Shown here: positions 20,392-31,900 of the stretch, one piece after another
Position numbering within the stretch: the first letter of the stretch is position 1
Layout of the letters: the number at the start of each line of letters is the position of its first letter
Origin: Dipteris shenzhenensis
Taxonomy: Eukaryota > Polypodiophyta > Polypodiopsida > Gleicheniales
Assembly (NCBI GenBank): GCA_047967505.1
Contig: CM106540.1
Direction: 5' to 3' (one strand)
DNA: 64,000 bases
Made by a program: the position numbers and the translations under genes
Notes under the pieces: model-generated
The model's input: the letters and a program-made list of their open reading frames with translations, nothing else
The model's database searches: none
What the model was told of the DNA's origin: nothing

Positions 20392-21640
20392 GATCTCTTA
20401 CACATTGAGCAGTATGGATCTTGCACCTCAAGACGAGGCAGACTTCCTTGCTCCTCCATGACAGTGGTAACAGAGGCGGACTAGAGGTGTTGGTATGCCC
20501 GTACTCGTATATGGTTTGAGAGCCTTGGGCTCAATATAGATAGGCTACCCCCATTCCAATATAGTGTTGAGACCCCCTCTATCCCACTCACGTATCACGA
20601 GGTGAACGAGGTCATCCGAGAGGATGACCTGGTATAGACATTCAGGACTTGGTTGGCACCCCGTGAGCTCCCTATGAAGCTCAGCTTCTACAGAGACCAT
20701 TGCCTATGGATCTCAGAGGAGGGCTTCATCGACCCACCAGGATACACACACAGAACCACCTCCCCCACTCCATGAGGATTTCTATCGGGTAGTTCCGGGT
20801 CTCATCACACCGCCTTTGTGTAGAGAGTGGTCGAGCGGAGGGCATACACAGAGAGGGCTGAATTTTCACCTCTCGAGAGATCGAGTCAGAGGAGCATTTC
20901 GCTTTCATGTGCCCGGTATACTACGAGAGCAAAGGTCGATAGCATTTCCTTTTTAGAGGGACAAAGCATGCCCTACCTAGTTTCCAATCTTATCCAGACG
21001 AGAGATGCTTGGCAGCCTTCATTCGTGAGGCCGTACGACACAAGGAGAGGTTGCTCAGGGCACGTAGGGGAGATCATCCCAGAGCATGATTACCGAGTTT
21101 TTCCAGCAAGACAGCACAGACCAGCAGGAGTCATAGAGATCCAAGCCAGAGTCAGAGACACGTCAGGCTCACCAGTGCATTCATTCTCAGATCATGCTAG
21201 GGGACCTTGCTTCCATGCTTACTAGACCCTATGCACAACCCACAGGAGTGACTGTGGTGCCAGGATACTTCAGCGAGCCGCACATGCCGACAGTAACCAG
21301 CGCCCTATCACAGGGTTTTTGCAGTCACACACATTGACACCCCCTGCTAGAGCTGGCACTCTCATTGGCTTCCACTTAGGGAGTTTTTCCCTTCTATGTA
21401 CCGACGCCGTTATGGGCAGGGTTATGAATTATGGATTTTGGATTTTGGCTATGGATTTTTGTATTTGTCCTAGGTGTTGATAGACTTTTTTTCTTTCTTT
21501 CCTTCTTTGTGTCTGTTTTGCCAAGTCAAGGCCCATCCATCTGCGTGCCCTTTTTCCTTACAGTTTCTTCCCTATTTTCAATCTTTTTTTCCCTTTTTCT
21601 AGTCCTCGCACTTTCATTTTTCCTACATTTCAGCATCCTC
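20392..21640 (+). pseudogene. LINE-A3, distal part
   Basis: It resumes with the segment aligned to A2 5665-6400: R-C-W-Y-A-R, then F-E-S-L-G-L-N-I-D-R-L-P-P-F-Q-Y near 20510-20560, and P-T/L-T-Y-H-E-V-N-E-V-I near 20585. The C-terminal motif reads E-S-E-E-H-F-A-F-M-C-P-V-Y-Y-E, but the upstream C-x2-C is lost. After 21240 no LINE residues are recognised, and a T-rich stretch near 21480-21640 may be the 3' untranslated tail. Confidence 0.65.
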
Positions 21641-21862
21641 TAACACTCCTTTCCGCATGGCACCAAGGGGCACCAAGTGTAGATACCGACCTTGTATGGC
21701 CATAGGAAGGTTGTGCGGCTTTAGGAGAAATGCGCGTTCACAACTTCAAAAGGAGAAGTACAAGACCTTGAATTTCAGGCCATACTGATGAGGCCGGGGC
21801 ATGTACAGGGGCGGCTAAAGCATTGAGGAAGCAGGACATCCAGGCCATATATATTTATACTC

Positions 21863-22374
21863 ATGAGTTTTGGTAGCAAGGTTTATGATGAGCAAGAGGT
21901 TTGTTCAGAGATGGAGCCATTTGAAGTGAGGAGTGACTCAGATTACCTCCCCACCAGCATGGATAAGCAACTTCAAGACACACTAATGTGTGCAGCTATC
22001 AGGATGTGTTTGAATGGTTACTTCCACTGGGCATCGAGAGGACTTCAGAACAACCAGTCAAACATCAGTAATTATGGCCTGCACATGCCGATGCACAGTA
22101 GCCTTTGGATGCTCCCAATCAGATTCAGGATCAGCTTGTCTCACATGATGATGTTTGAAATTATTGTTAGAGAAGAGAGAGCTTCTTCATAGGAAGCTAG
22201 AGCAGTCTTGAGGTGGCTGTTCAACGCTGTCCTTTCAGCCCCTCCCTCTAGGAGGACAAGGGTTGGTTCAAGAGGAGCAAACTATGCTGATACAGCTTGG
22301 ATGAGTTCACTATGTGATATAGAAGAATCTGACAGTTTTGAAGATGCTCAAGGTAGTGAGCATTGGATGCTCAA
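21863..22374 (+). pseudogene. Candidate host-gene exon upstream of the phosphatase
   Basis: An open stretch reads V-Y-D-E-Q-E-V-C, L-P-T-S-M-D-K-Q-L-Q-D, F-E-I-I-V-R-E-E, then after one in-frame TAG (about 22190) continues E-A-R-A-V-L-R-W-L-F-N-A-V-L-S and an acidic D-I-E-E-S-D-S-F-E-D. It ends at CAA|GTGAGT, a good splice donor, and begins after TAG|CAAG. The composition is unlike that of the transposons. It lies on the same strand and 2.6 kb upstream of the phosphatase exons, where the linker between the kinase-like and phosphatase domains of a PHS1-type protein would be. That link is inferred; the donor is phase 2 and the next recognised exon starts in phase 0, so at least one exon is missing between them. 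Confidence 0.4.
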
Positions 22375-23069
22375 GTGAGTGTGGGTTGTGGGCATGTATG
22401 TCTAAGAGCATTTGTCATGTGGTTCAAGTTGTGCTTGGTTAGCTTTGTGGCCCATGGGCAATCTACCGTGTTCTGGAATGGATGTATGTTAGTGACTGTG
22501 AATCCCAACATCCAAACAAAACTTCTTGATAAACTGTGCATGAAGACTCGAGTGCTAGCCATGGGAGTCTAGATCATCATGATATAGAGTCTCCCATGCT
22601 GAGATCTCTACATAAAGCTCATAGTCTAGGAGGCTGCATCTAACTTCATGGGATGTCCACAAACTTTGCAGAATAATCCAACATGGTATAGTTTGATTTT
22701 GATGAGACTAGACAACATAAGTACTTGTAGCCACCCAACGTGTGACCAATCCTCGTCATAACACCTTGGTCCCCAAATTTTGTTCCAGTTGAGGGGTGTA
22801 TGCCTAGAGTTGCATAGATCTTAGATGATCCATGAGAGGCTCAAGAGGGGGCCAATTGAAGGCTCTAGTGGTCCATGATGGGCTTGACAAGAAGGGGTGT
22901 GCTCTTGTAGGGGCCAAGTGAAGCTCTGGTGGTGCCTAAGGAGCCAAACAAGTAGGTGTGAAATGCCAACCTTTCAAATGTACTTTACTAAACATGATAA
23001 ATAAGACGCATGAAAGTATCTTCAAGAGCTTATTGAATGATGTTGGCCACGTGTGTTGCCCCATAAGCG
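22375..23069 (+). other. No gene seen (intron-like)
   Basis: This follows the putative donor. Open frames are short and show no family. It is read as intron or intergenic DNA. Confidence 0.5.
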
Positions 23070-23810
23070 TGCCAAGGAGGGGGGTCCCACTCCCCCTCCC
23101 TCCTAGCCATGTTGCCTCTCTCACGCCCCAAAAGGCCCGGCGGAGTATTGAGGGAGGCTTCACAACCTTCTTTATATACCTTGAACATTGAAAGCACCCC
23201 ATGCTTATGGGATTAGTCTCCTTTTCTTCCACGTGTCACACAGCACTAACGGCCTCTTTTAGCTCCTTAATTCCATAAATTTTCCAAGGTAGCACGAGGG
23301 CATTAGGAGCACACCAAGGCCCAATAGGCCCATATTTCCAACACCCCCCCATGGGCCTAACACCACAAGAGAACTGATCAGCCTATAAACACTGAACACC
23401 CACCAAGGGCCAGATCAACCAATAGAAACCTGACCACCAACACATAGGGCTGGGTCAGACAAACATTGGCAACCACCCACACAAAGGGCGTGTCAACCAG
23501 CCAATCAAATGCTAGAAAGTTCACAACCAGTTCATGTACTATCGCAGGCCATCAATTCCATTGCCGCCTTGGAATCTCTATAATCGCTGAGTAGGGGGGG
23601 TCCCACTCCCCCTCCCTTCTAGCCATGCTGCCTCTCTCTCCCCAAAAGGGCCGGCGGGATATTGAGAGAGACTCCCATGCCTATGGGATAGTCTCCTTTT
23701 TATCCACGTGTTACACAGCACCAAGGGCTTCTTTTAGCTTCTTAATTCCACAAATTTTCCAAGAGGGGGTTAGGACCATGCCAAGGTTCAAGAGGCCCAT
23801 ATTTCCAACA
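23070..23810 (-). mobile_element. TRIM-like miniature LTR element (741 bp)
   Basis: Two related direct repeats (23070-23343 and 23588-23810) flank about 245 bp without coding capacity. On the minus strand the LTRs begin TGTTGGAAATATGGGCC, a start typical of Copia-like LTRs. A G-run purine tract (plus-strand CCCCCCCATGGGCC) adjoins the left LTR. The left LTR has about 50 extra bases near 23160-23213. The primer site and target duplication are not clear. Size and structure fit a terminal-repeat retrotransposon in miniature. Confidence 0.65.
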
Positions 23811-23989
23811 GGCACGGGAATGCTGCACATTCTATACCTGGCAGTGGGAATACGTAATCGGGAAAACAGGCTAAAATAAATTGTGTGCATGGTTCTTGTA
23901 TACATGGCTGCTGGTCTCACCAAATAGTCAAATAAGAGGGATTTTGATTTAGGAAAGCACTACTGCTGTTTCCAATAAAAAAAGGAGAA

Positions 23990-24745
23990 CCCTATGCTCT
24001 TTGGAGGTATGAAAAATCATTGCTTTTGTTTTGCAGAGATTCACTGAAAGTTTAGTATGCTCACAAAATGACCGGGTGCATCCAAGTTGTCTTACAACCC
24101 TTACAAGCGGGCTTGCAAGCCTTATGGGGTAGAAGAGACTTGAATCACATGGTCAGCATAGAGCGAAATCAACATGATAATTCCTGCAAGTGTAGACCCC
24201 ATCTGTCTCCAATCTATCAATGTAAAGCCCAAAAGTGTGAGAGATATGGGAAGCCTTGTTTCACACCAATGTTGCTGGAAATTAGTCTGGTTAATCCTGT
24301 CGGTGAGTGCGTTTGACCCTTCAGTTGTTCATATAAAGCCATGACAGCCCAAACACATTCATGGGGAATCCCCAAGTCCTACAGTCAATGTGTGGTTGCA
24401 TGGGTCACAGAGCTGAAATCTTTTTCTTGACATTCATGAACCAGCAATGGATCTTTGTGCTTATGGTGTTTAGCTCCTACAAGGGCTTAAAGGGTGAAGA
24501 CCTGATCCAATGCAGAGGACTCTTGATACCTGAGCTCTTGCTGAGCTCAATCCACGACTTTTAAGACCCATTAATGAATATTTTGAGTGTAGTCCCAAAC
24601 AACATAGCCATGATTTTCCCAATTATGATTGTCCGATGAATGGATGGGTCCAATGGATCCCTTATCTTATGTATCGGCTGAATCGTGTTCATTTTCTGGG
24701 TGGAGGGGAAACGAAACTCCTCATTGAACAGATTTGCAATCACAT
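23990..24745 (-). pseudogene. Antisense fragment of a LINE reverse transcriptase
   Basis: The minus strand at 24743-24561 reads F-R-F-P, then I-Q-P-I-H-K-I-R-D-P-L-D-P, R-T-I-I-I-G-K-I-M-A-M-L-F-G-T, the RT finger segment seen in the A family. Farther on (24250-24190) it gives S-H-T-F-G-L-Y-I-D-R-L-E, the segment before the YADD box. Stops are frequent. It lies between the putative upstream exon and the phosphatase exons, so it is an intronic insertion or part of what destroyed the gene. Confidence 0.6.
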
Positions 24746-24929
24746 GTCTGATACATTACAGCTGTGTATGAGAGATTCTGCCTGCAAGCCTTGTGGTCAA
24801 TGTGATCAGAATAATTAATTAGTCTGACATCCATATCCCCCTTAAAAGATGCAGTGAAATGTAATGAATTTCTGGTGGGTTGGAAATGGGTTTTTATGCA
24901 TTTCTGAAGTGAATAATATTGTTGGTCAG

Positions 24930-25520
24930 GTACTTGATCTGGAGACCACTGATATAAGCTGTATTTTCAAGGAAGCATGTGATTTTATAGAATTTTCCGA
25001 AAAAAAGGGTAGAAAGTGTCTCGTGCATTGCTTTGAAGGGAGAAGTCGAAGTGCAGCAATTGTGCTAGCATACTTGATGCTTCGGAAGTGAGAGTTTCCA
25101 TCCTCTCTAGACTTGCTTTCAATAAGCTTTTGCTCTATTTGAAAATTTAGTATTGTTCTATATTTAATCATTGCAGCAGCTATTATGTGACCAGATAATC
25201 GCAGGACTTGCATGTTTAAAGCAGTCACTTTCTATAACTTCATGTGGATGTGTTTTCCCTGTGTTGATTTCAGAAATTTGACACTTTTACAAGCATGGGA
25301 CCAACTGAAAACTGTACATCGTCGTGCCCAACCAAATGATGGGTTCATGAATGCCTTAATAAATCTTGATAACCAAATCCATGGAGTTATTTCTATGGAT
25401 TGGAAGCAAAGGAAACCTTCTGTTCAAATATGCCCTGTTTGTGGCAGGGCTTCTGGCTTCAGCATTTTTTCATTAAAAACCCACTTGCAAAAGTCACACC
25501 CTGGCTGCAACAATGCTTGA
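24930..25520 (+). CDS. Dual-specificity phosphatase C-terminal exons (PHS1-like), partial
   Basis: Two exons encode the end of a plant dual-specificity phosphatase. Exon 1 (24930-25087) starts after TTGGTCAG with V-L-D-L-E and carries the signature H-C-F-E-G-R-S-R-S (the H-C-x5-R loop with the nucleophilic Cys and binding Arg) and V-L-A-Y-L-M-L-R-K. The intron 25088-25273 (GT...AG) rejoins the codon for Lys. Exon 2 (25274-25520) gives N-L-T-L-L-Q-A-W, V-H-R-R-A-Q-P-N-D-G-F, a Q-R-K-P step and a C2H2-like finger, C-P-V-C ... H-L-Q-K-S-H, then a stop. Plant PHS1 proteins, which act on cortical microtubules, end with the same order of motifs. The N-terminal half of the phosphatase domain was not found upstream, so the gene is either spread over long introns or a remnant. 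The two exons themselves are free of stops. Confidence 0.82.
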
Positions 25521-25933
25521 TAAGTAAAAGCTATGGGTTAGACACTTCCACAATGAAACATCTGTATGGTACAAAGGCTCGTCATACTTCCAGATGGATG
25601 GAGTTACTCAAACAGCACTGATTCCATTATGCATTCAACTCTTTGGTGTCTTGATTATTGCATATAAAAAGTCTTTTGACATTCCCTGATATTATGCAGA
25701 CAATTAAGGTGCCTACCACGACTCAAGAACACAGGGCAGAGAAAGATTGTATCTAACTAACAGCAAACTTTTATCCCAATGGTCTCTTTATCCCCATTCC
25801 TGATAGAAGTGGATGTGTAAGATTCTCAAAACTTTTGGTCCGCTATATTTTTAATTAGCATGTCCATTGTGATATTTCTGATCAACTAAAGAAGTAAATT
25901 TAGGCTTGTTAGAATGTCAAATTTTATGTTCCA
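25521..25933 (+). other. 3' flank of the phosphatase gene
   Basis: About 400 bases without a recognisable gene. They probably contain the 3' untranslated region. No perfect AATAAA was seen. Confidence 0.45.
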
Positions 25934-26170
25934 AAAGAAAAACCTCCTCCCTCTCCCTCCCCGCCCCCTTCCTTCCTAACTCAGCTCCCCACGCCTCCCC
26001 CTCAGCCTACCTCCGTCTCCCCCTTCAGTCTATCCTCTCCTTCCCTTCCCCTCTCTCCTACCCTCTCTTTCTCCTTCTTCCTGCGCCCGCGTTCAGGGCG
26101 TCCTGGGCAGTAGTTTCACGGACGGGAGCTTTTTTAGTGTTGGAATCGGCCTTTTCACATCGATTGGCGA

Positions 26171-26938
26171 ATGGATCCCCATTCAGCCAATCTCCGTCCA
26201 CTTCCACCGGCCACGAGAACCGTCACTTTTTCAGAATACGAGTTGCAGCAGCTCAAGAAAGATGTGGAATTAGAGGGCTCCACATCACTTTTCGCCCGCA
26301 TCTTTGGGTCACACCCTTCCAGATCACAGGCTAGAGACTGGATGGTGGCGGCGTTACCAGGAGACCTCGCCCCACACCTCAGGGATATTCGACTTTTGGG
26401 ACGTGGATTCTTCCAAGTAGTTTCTGACTCCCACGAGTCCACAGCCCTTGTTCTCAAAGCTAATCCCCTGGCTCTGGGTTCGAGCAGGATCTTTCTTTTA
26501 CCCTACACCTTGGGCTTCGATCCGGTCGAGGAGGACAGGCAGGTCACATCACTGTTCATTAGATTTCCTGGTCTTCCTGAGGTCTACCATCAACTGCTTG
26601 CCACTATCAGAGCCACATTCGGAGTGGTCACTGAGATCCCCTCCCTTCCTGGCATGCCTTCTTCCTCGGCAGAGGCAGTCAGTGCAGATGGGGTGCCTCG
26701 TGTTAGGGTCATTCTCTCTGATCCTAACATCTCAGATGACCACATTATGCTTCAGCATCCAGACGGCTCTCTCTTTCGACAGAGAGTCGAGATTTCAGGT
26801 AGACAGGACCAGTGCAGGATTTGCAGGACCCTTGGGCACTTTGCTAGAATGGGCCCAGACATAGTAGAGATAGTATTTCGCAGCTTGTTGACTCAGACGG
26901 GGTGTTACAGTCAGATCCTGATGCTGTCATGTGTGTAG
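26171..26938 (+). pseudogene. L1 ORF1, copy 2, truncated at the zinc knuckle
   Basis: From M-D-P-H-S-A-N the frame is open through G-R-G-F-F-Q-V-V-S-D-S, L-G-F-D-P-V-E-E-D and the start of the knuckle, C-R-I-C-R-T-L-G-H-F-A-R. It then changes abruptly to M-G-P-D-I-V-E-I-V-F and ends at 26938. The last knuckle cysteine, the basic segment and the Pro-rich tail of copy 1 are missing. The junction at about 26847 is a deletion that removed the ORF1 end and the endonuclease. Unlike copy 1, this copy keeps the AG that preserves the frame near 26785. Confidence 0.85.
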
Positions 26939-27029
26939 CTTCAGTTTTTTTGCATCCCTTCTTACTGCAGATCCAGGCACATAGGCCATTGATGATGCCA
27001 GAGAGGTTATTTGGCAGTGTATCCCTGTA

Positions 27030-28700
27030 TTGGTGAAGGATGAGATGTATGTTTCTCTGGATGCATCTTTCACCAATGCAGAATTCAAGACTGCATTACT
27101 TGCCCTTCACAAGGGCAAGTGCCCAGGTTCAGATGGACTTACCCCCTCCCTTTTTATTACTTTTTGGGAGCAGATTGGTGATCACATTACATCAGCCCTG
27201 CAAGGCGTGTGGGACTCTGGTGAGATGCCGGACTCACTTACAGATGGTCTCATCTCATCCCAAAGGGGGGTAATAGGAATCTTGTGTCTCAATGGAGACC
27301 CATCACTCTATTGGGCACTTTTTACAAGATTCTGGCGAAAGCCATCAGTCTGCGGCTACAGGTTTTTCTTCCAGATTTGATTCATGACGCGCAGACAGGG
27401 TTTGTGCATGGCAGAAGTATATTTGATAATATTTTCTCATTTTGGGAGGCCTCAGAATGGGCCATGCAGAGCCGCCAGAGATTGGCCATTCTACTCTTGG
27501 ACTTTGAGAAAGCTTACGACAGAGTGGACTGGGATTTTTTAGAGGGTACTCTATCTCGCTTTGGTTTTTCAGATGCATGGATTAGAGGAGTATCCTCTCT
27601 CTACAGATCAGCCCATAGCCAGTTGCTCATTGGGGGGGTAAGAGGGGACAGGTTTCAGATTTCCAGATCCATCCGCCAGGGATGTCCTCTTGCCCCATTT
27701 CTTTTTCTGTTTGTGGGTGAAGCTATGAGTATCTACATTAGATCTCAAGCTGATATTTATGGGCTGAGGCTTCCTATCTACTGGGAAGAAGAGCTCATGG
27801 ATAGTGAGTTGGCAGATTACACGGCTGTTTTTTTGGATGCCTCCCCCAGGATACTCACTTCCTTCCGGACAGCCTTGGATTTGTTTTGCACGGCTGCAGG
27901 TGCACACATTAATTGGCATAAATCCAGTGGTTTTTGGATTTGCGAGGATGACACCCCGGATTGGGGTAATGATATTGGCTTCACTTGGGTACAGAGGGGC
28001 GTCTCCGTCAGATATTTGGGCTGCCAGGTTGGGGTGGGCATCTCTCCTTCACAACCGTTTGCTCCGGTGCTGGAAAGCATAAGAAGAAAGCTCCTTTTCT
28101 GGATCTCAGCCAAACTTGACTTGGCCTCCAGGGTGGTGGTGGTTAACCAGGTTCTTCTAGCCACAGCATGGTTTGTATGCTCTTGTTGGTGCCACTCTAG
28201 GGATTGTATCACTCAGCTTAAGAGGCCTGTATGAAACTTTTTATGGAGTGGTCTAGATGGCACAACTGATGTTACAGCCAGGGTGGCTTAGGAGACCTTA
28301 ATTCTTCCTACAAGAGAAGGGGGTTTGAATATCATCGACCCAGATCTACAGTGCAGAGCTTTACTCCGCAAGTTCGTTGTGAGAGGGCTTATGCCAGGGC
28401 AAGAGCCTTTCTGAGAGACTTGATTCCTCTTGGGCTCTTCACATCCGACAACACCTTGTGGAGTCGTGCTCTCTAGAGGATGTTCTGGCCACTCTTTTCA
28501 GGGCTGCTCACTCCTCGGTCGACTCTCCATGGGAGATCCTAGCTAGCATTGTAGCATGGCACATTTGGAGAGCCAGATGCATTGAGGCTTTGGAGGGTTC
28601 TCAGGTTCACCCTTCTCAGATCTTGGCCAGTACTTGGACAGATACGATACACACTCTGATGGCCATTTGGGCGACCATGCCGGGATCATCTTGAGCAACC
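27030..28700 (+). pseudogene. L1 ORF2 reverse transcriptase, copy 2
   Basis: The RT starts with F-K-T-A-L-L-A-L-H-K-G-K-C-P-G-S-D-G-L-T-P. A frameshift near 27270 leads into the 316-codon stretch 27284-28234: S-Q-W-R-P-I-T-L-L-G-T, H-G-R-S-I-F-D-N-I, L-L-D-F-E-K-A-Y-D-R-V-D-W (catalytic Asp), I-R-Q-G-C-P-L-A-P and L-A-D-Y-T-A-V-F-L. The last is the active-site box with the second Asp changed to Tyr, which would abolish polymerase activity. After 28235 the thumb continues through stops (N-F-L-W-S-G-L-D-G-T, G-G-L-N-I-I-D-P-D-L). 28458-28694 gives A-W-H-I-W-R-A-R-C-I-E-A-L, a pattern common at the C-end of plant LINEs. Confidence 0.88.
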
Positions 28701-28939
28701 TCCTCCAGGAGAGTTACTTTTCTTAGAGATTGGAGAGACTCTCCCTTCTTTGTTGAGACTTCTACAGGGTTGAGATGGCATTTTCAGCCTCAGCCTTGGT
28801 TTCTTTCTACCTCATTCCTCTGAGGTGTTTTTTATTACATGCTTAGCATGGTGTATTTCCACACAGAGCTTGCTCTAGCGGGTTTCTTTCTTACTTAATA
28901 GAAGTCTCTTTTTTGAAAAAAAATAAAATTTATTTTCCA

Positions 28940-31900
28940 CTGCTGTTGTAGTTTGTACTGTAGTATTTCAGCTGCTGTCTGAGTTACACATTCCATACAT
29001 TTGATTCTCTTTTGGGTGCATCCTCCTGTAGTTTTCTACTGCCAAATCTAATAATGTAAAAATAACTGGGTGATCTCAATTGGTTAAGATCATAGATCTC
29101 CATTTTGCTTTCGTGGCGAGATGGAGTCCTACCCATGGGATATAGTGGAGGCTTTCTGGCTGACCGTTTCTTGGACTGCTTCGACTAGGGTCTTGTTTGT
29201 TATGGACAATTCCATTTCTTTGGTTGGTCTGTGGGGTTCTGATGGAATGCACAATGGGTCTGATGTCCTTGTGGGCTTGATTGGTGCCTGTAACCAAATG
29301 TTGGAACTATATAGCCCCATCTGTGCTGAAACAACATGATGGTCTGAGAACAACTAACATGTGCTAGCGAATTGGTACTCCCCCATGTATAGACATTTTA
29401 GGCAGTCAAGTGACTACTGTTATAATTCATTGAAGTTTTTGTAACAATCATTCCCCAAAGTCATGGAAACAATTGTAATGGTAGAATGTAGAATTGGCTT
29501 TGAAATTGGGTGGAATACCATCAAATCCCCATCTGTACTACTCAAGATTCTTGTTGGTGGTTGCCAAACCACATACAAGTTGGGGTCATTAAATCCTTGT
29601 GTAAACTCTGCTTCTTCACAAATTTTTAGCCAGTCGAAAAAAAAAACACCTTCCTGAAATAAAGGAAATGGTTACTAGGCTTTCTTCCATCGATGATATT
29701 AGTGTTCCAAATTTGTTAATGCTTGAGAATGTGTGTTTTTCGCTCCAATAGCCACCTACTTTGGTGGTCCTTGAGATAGCATTTTGATGTTGGTCACTTT
29801 GGATGTCTTGCACATTAGGTAAATGCCTTTCGGGCTTTTTACAATACTGTCAATATGGCAGTACAGGTTGCAAGTAGCAACACAGCTTGCCTTCTATTCC
29901 AGCATATCGTGGATGGAATTGAGAGTTTTGCATGTAGAGAGAAGGCCAGGAGGGCCCTATCTTAATCATCTCCTACAAATAAGAGTGGATCTATAGAGAG
30001 ATGGAGATTGAAAGGCTGCACATAACATCGTAGACCTTTAACAGATCACACAGGTGAGATGTGAGGGCAAGGATAGGTGAAACATAGTTGTGAGAGGAGT
30101 AGGAGTCATGCTTTGGAGCCTAAGTACTTCATTCAAGGTTAACTCCGATGGGAGCATATTGCAAGACAAGAATGGAAAGGAAATCTTGAACAGCATGTAC
30201 TCCCTATTCATGACCAAATAAATGACGTGATGATTGATTTTTGCAAGCAGACGGCAAAGAAAAGGGAGTTATTCTACATAGGAAAGAGACCATCTAGAAG
30301 GTAGCTAGCAGATGCACTAAAGCCACCTGCATGCAGCTCTAGGGATTGGAAGGCTTCTAAGTAGCTTGAAACAAACCCAAACTTCAATAAATAGAGAAGG
30401 TGAAAAGGTACATGAATTCGACACACCCCACTTGGTTTCAATAGGACAGCTCGATTACACATTATTTTCAAGTTCTGTCCTTCGCTACCCCTTCAACTGG
30501 TGTTGTCTTTAGACGTTGATGCATGTAATTTCTAAATCCATTCTTTGCTAAAGCTTGTTCTTTTATAGAAATCAAATGAAGATGGGCCAAGAACGCACTC
30601 TCAAGAAGCACAACTATGCCTATAAGGGACAACGAAGCCCTTCAGAGAGCCTTTCACTTATGTAAGATGCAAGGGGATGAGCATCTCAAGACTCATAGGC
30701 GCATGCAAAGAGGCACAAGGGTCCATGGTGATGACAATGATGAGGATGAGGAGGAATAAGAGGAGCAGGATCAAGAGCAAGAAGGCATTGAGAAAAGGGG
30801 GACATTAAGGATGAATAAGAGGAGCAGAATCAAGAGCAAGAAGGCATTGAGAAAAGGGGGACATTAAGGATGAGAGGGATGATTCCTCTCTGGCATAGGC
30901 TTTCATGTATGTAATATATATATCATACATTTGGGGGTTTTTAGGGAGCTAATACATCTAATATTCCCAACTTTTCGTATTGTATAGATAATGTAGACAT
31001 GTCACACTTCATAAAAATTGGGCGGATTGGGGCGTTGCCCTAATTTTCCCTTTTTGGAAACATTGCACAGAGCCTTTTGTAGTTTTTGGAGGTCAACATG
31101 AACTCATTGTCTGAGTCTTGCACATAAGCATATATTAAAAGGGCAAAGGCTCTTCCTCTCTTAGATGTTGATAAAGTTTATCAATCCATCAAGATTGATC
31201 ACGATAAGTGGATGGCAGAAATTTTGGGTGACAGCTCTTCTACTTCTTGATAAGTTTTTAGAATGTTAGTCCTTAGAACATTGATGGTAGCTAGCGCATG
31301 CATCCAATTGAGAACATCCTCATCCTCTAGTTAAGTGGTTGGTCTAGGTAGTTTTTCTACTTCCAAGTTTCAGATAGTGATGCCAGATTTTATGTCGATT
31401 AGTCTTAGGTTGACTGGCTTGATATTCCATGGGTCGAATTAAACTTTGACTGATTTCTCTATATTGAATATGGCCACACACAATTACCTCCCTAGTGTTG
31501 GAAAAATAGATGAAATATGGACTTAGCTCACTAGATTACCCACCCTTGGCGTAATTTTGGGTTAGGATTAAGAAAAGGCAAAAAAGAGTGATGGGTAGAC
31601 CTCAGTGTTGGAAATATAGAGGTCACCTCCCGTCTGTAAGCCCCATATGAGGAGAGCATTGGGGGGGTGAACCTAGGGTTTGAGAGTGAGACATGGGCAG
31701 AATTGTGGCTGCGATGTGGTCACCATTCAGACAAGGGAAAGAATTCAGGGGCTGCCACATGGACAGGAAGCAGGCTGTCATGGGGCAGCAAGCAAGAGGA
31801 GTACCTTTTGCCTTGGTGGGCTGTGTCATCAAGGGTATGGCTGATCTGGAGCAGGCTTGACTTGGAAGGGCCGGGACTGTCCGGAGGCCTGTGTCATAAG

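Larger units (their letters stand above)
6690..21640 (+). mobile_element. LINE family A, copy A3, split by two large insertions
   Basis: The copy lies in three blocks: 6690-7458, 12894-13287 and 20392-about 21640. Removing 7459-12893 rejoins L-G-K-T-K-V to M-I-F-N-T-S in frame, exactly as in A2. Removing 13288-20391 rejoins the linker region seen at 5560-5660 of A2 to its continuation. The third block carries E-I-E-S-E-E-H-F-A-F-M-C-P-V-Y-Y-E near 20880-20925 but has lost the first Cys pair. The 3' end is set loosely at the end of a T-rich stretch near 21640. The host LINE predates both insertions. Confidence 0.8.
25934..28924 (+). mobile_element. L1-type LINE, copy 2
   Basis: A C/T-rich leader (25940-26090), ORF1 (26171-26938), reverse transcriptase (about 27030-28235), a C-terminal region (to about 28700) and a 3' untranslated part ending in an A-rich tail near 28915-28924. 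It has the same architecture as copy 1 (8260-12723). It lacks the whole endonuclease: ORF1 is cut inside the zinc knuckle and joined to sequence just before RT. With frameshifts and a changed RT active site it is inactive, but its two ends and flanking duplication survive. Confidence 0.88.
25919..28939 (+). repeat. Target-site duplication of L1 copy 2 (15 bp each side)
   Basis: AAATTTTATGTTCCA (25919-25933) and AAAATTTATTTTCCA (28925-28939) flank the L1 with 13 of 15 matching. Length and position directly after the A-run fit target-primed insertion. Confidence 0.65.

Noticed and set aside
21431-21643. A 70-residue hydrophobic open frame
   Set aside because: T-rich 3' tail of LINE-A3; Phe/Leu/Ser richness follows from composition.
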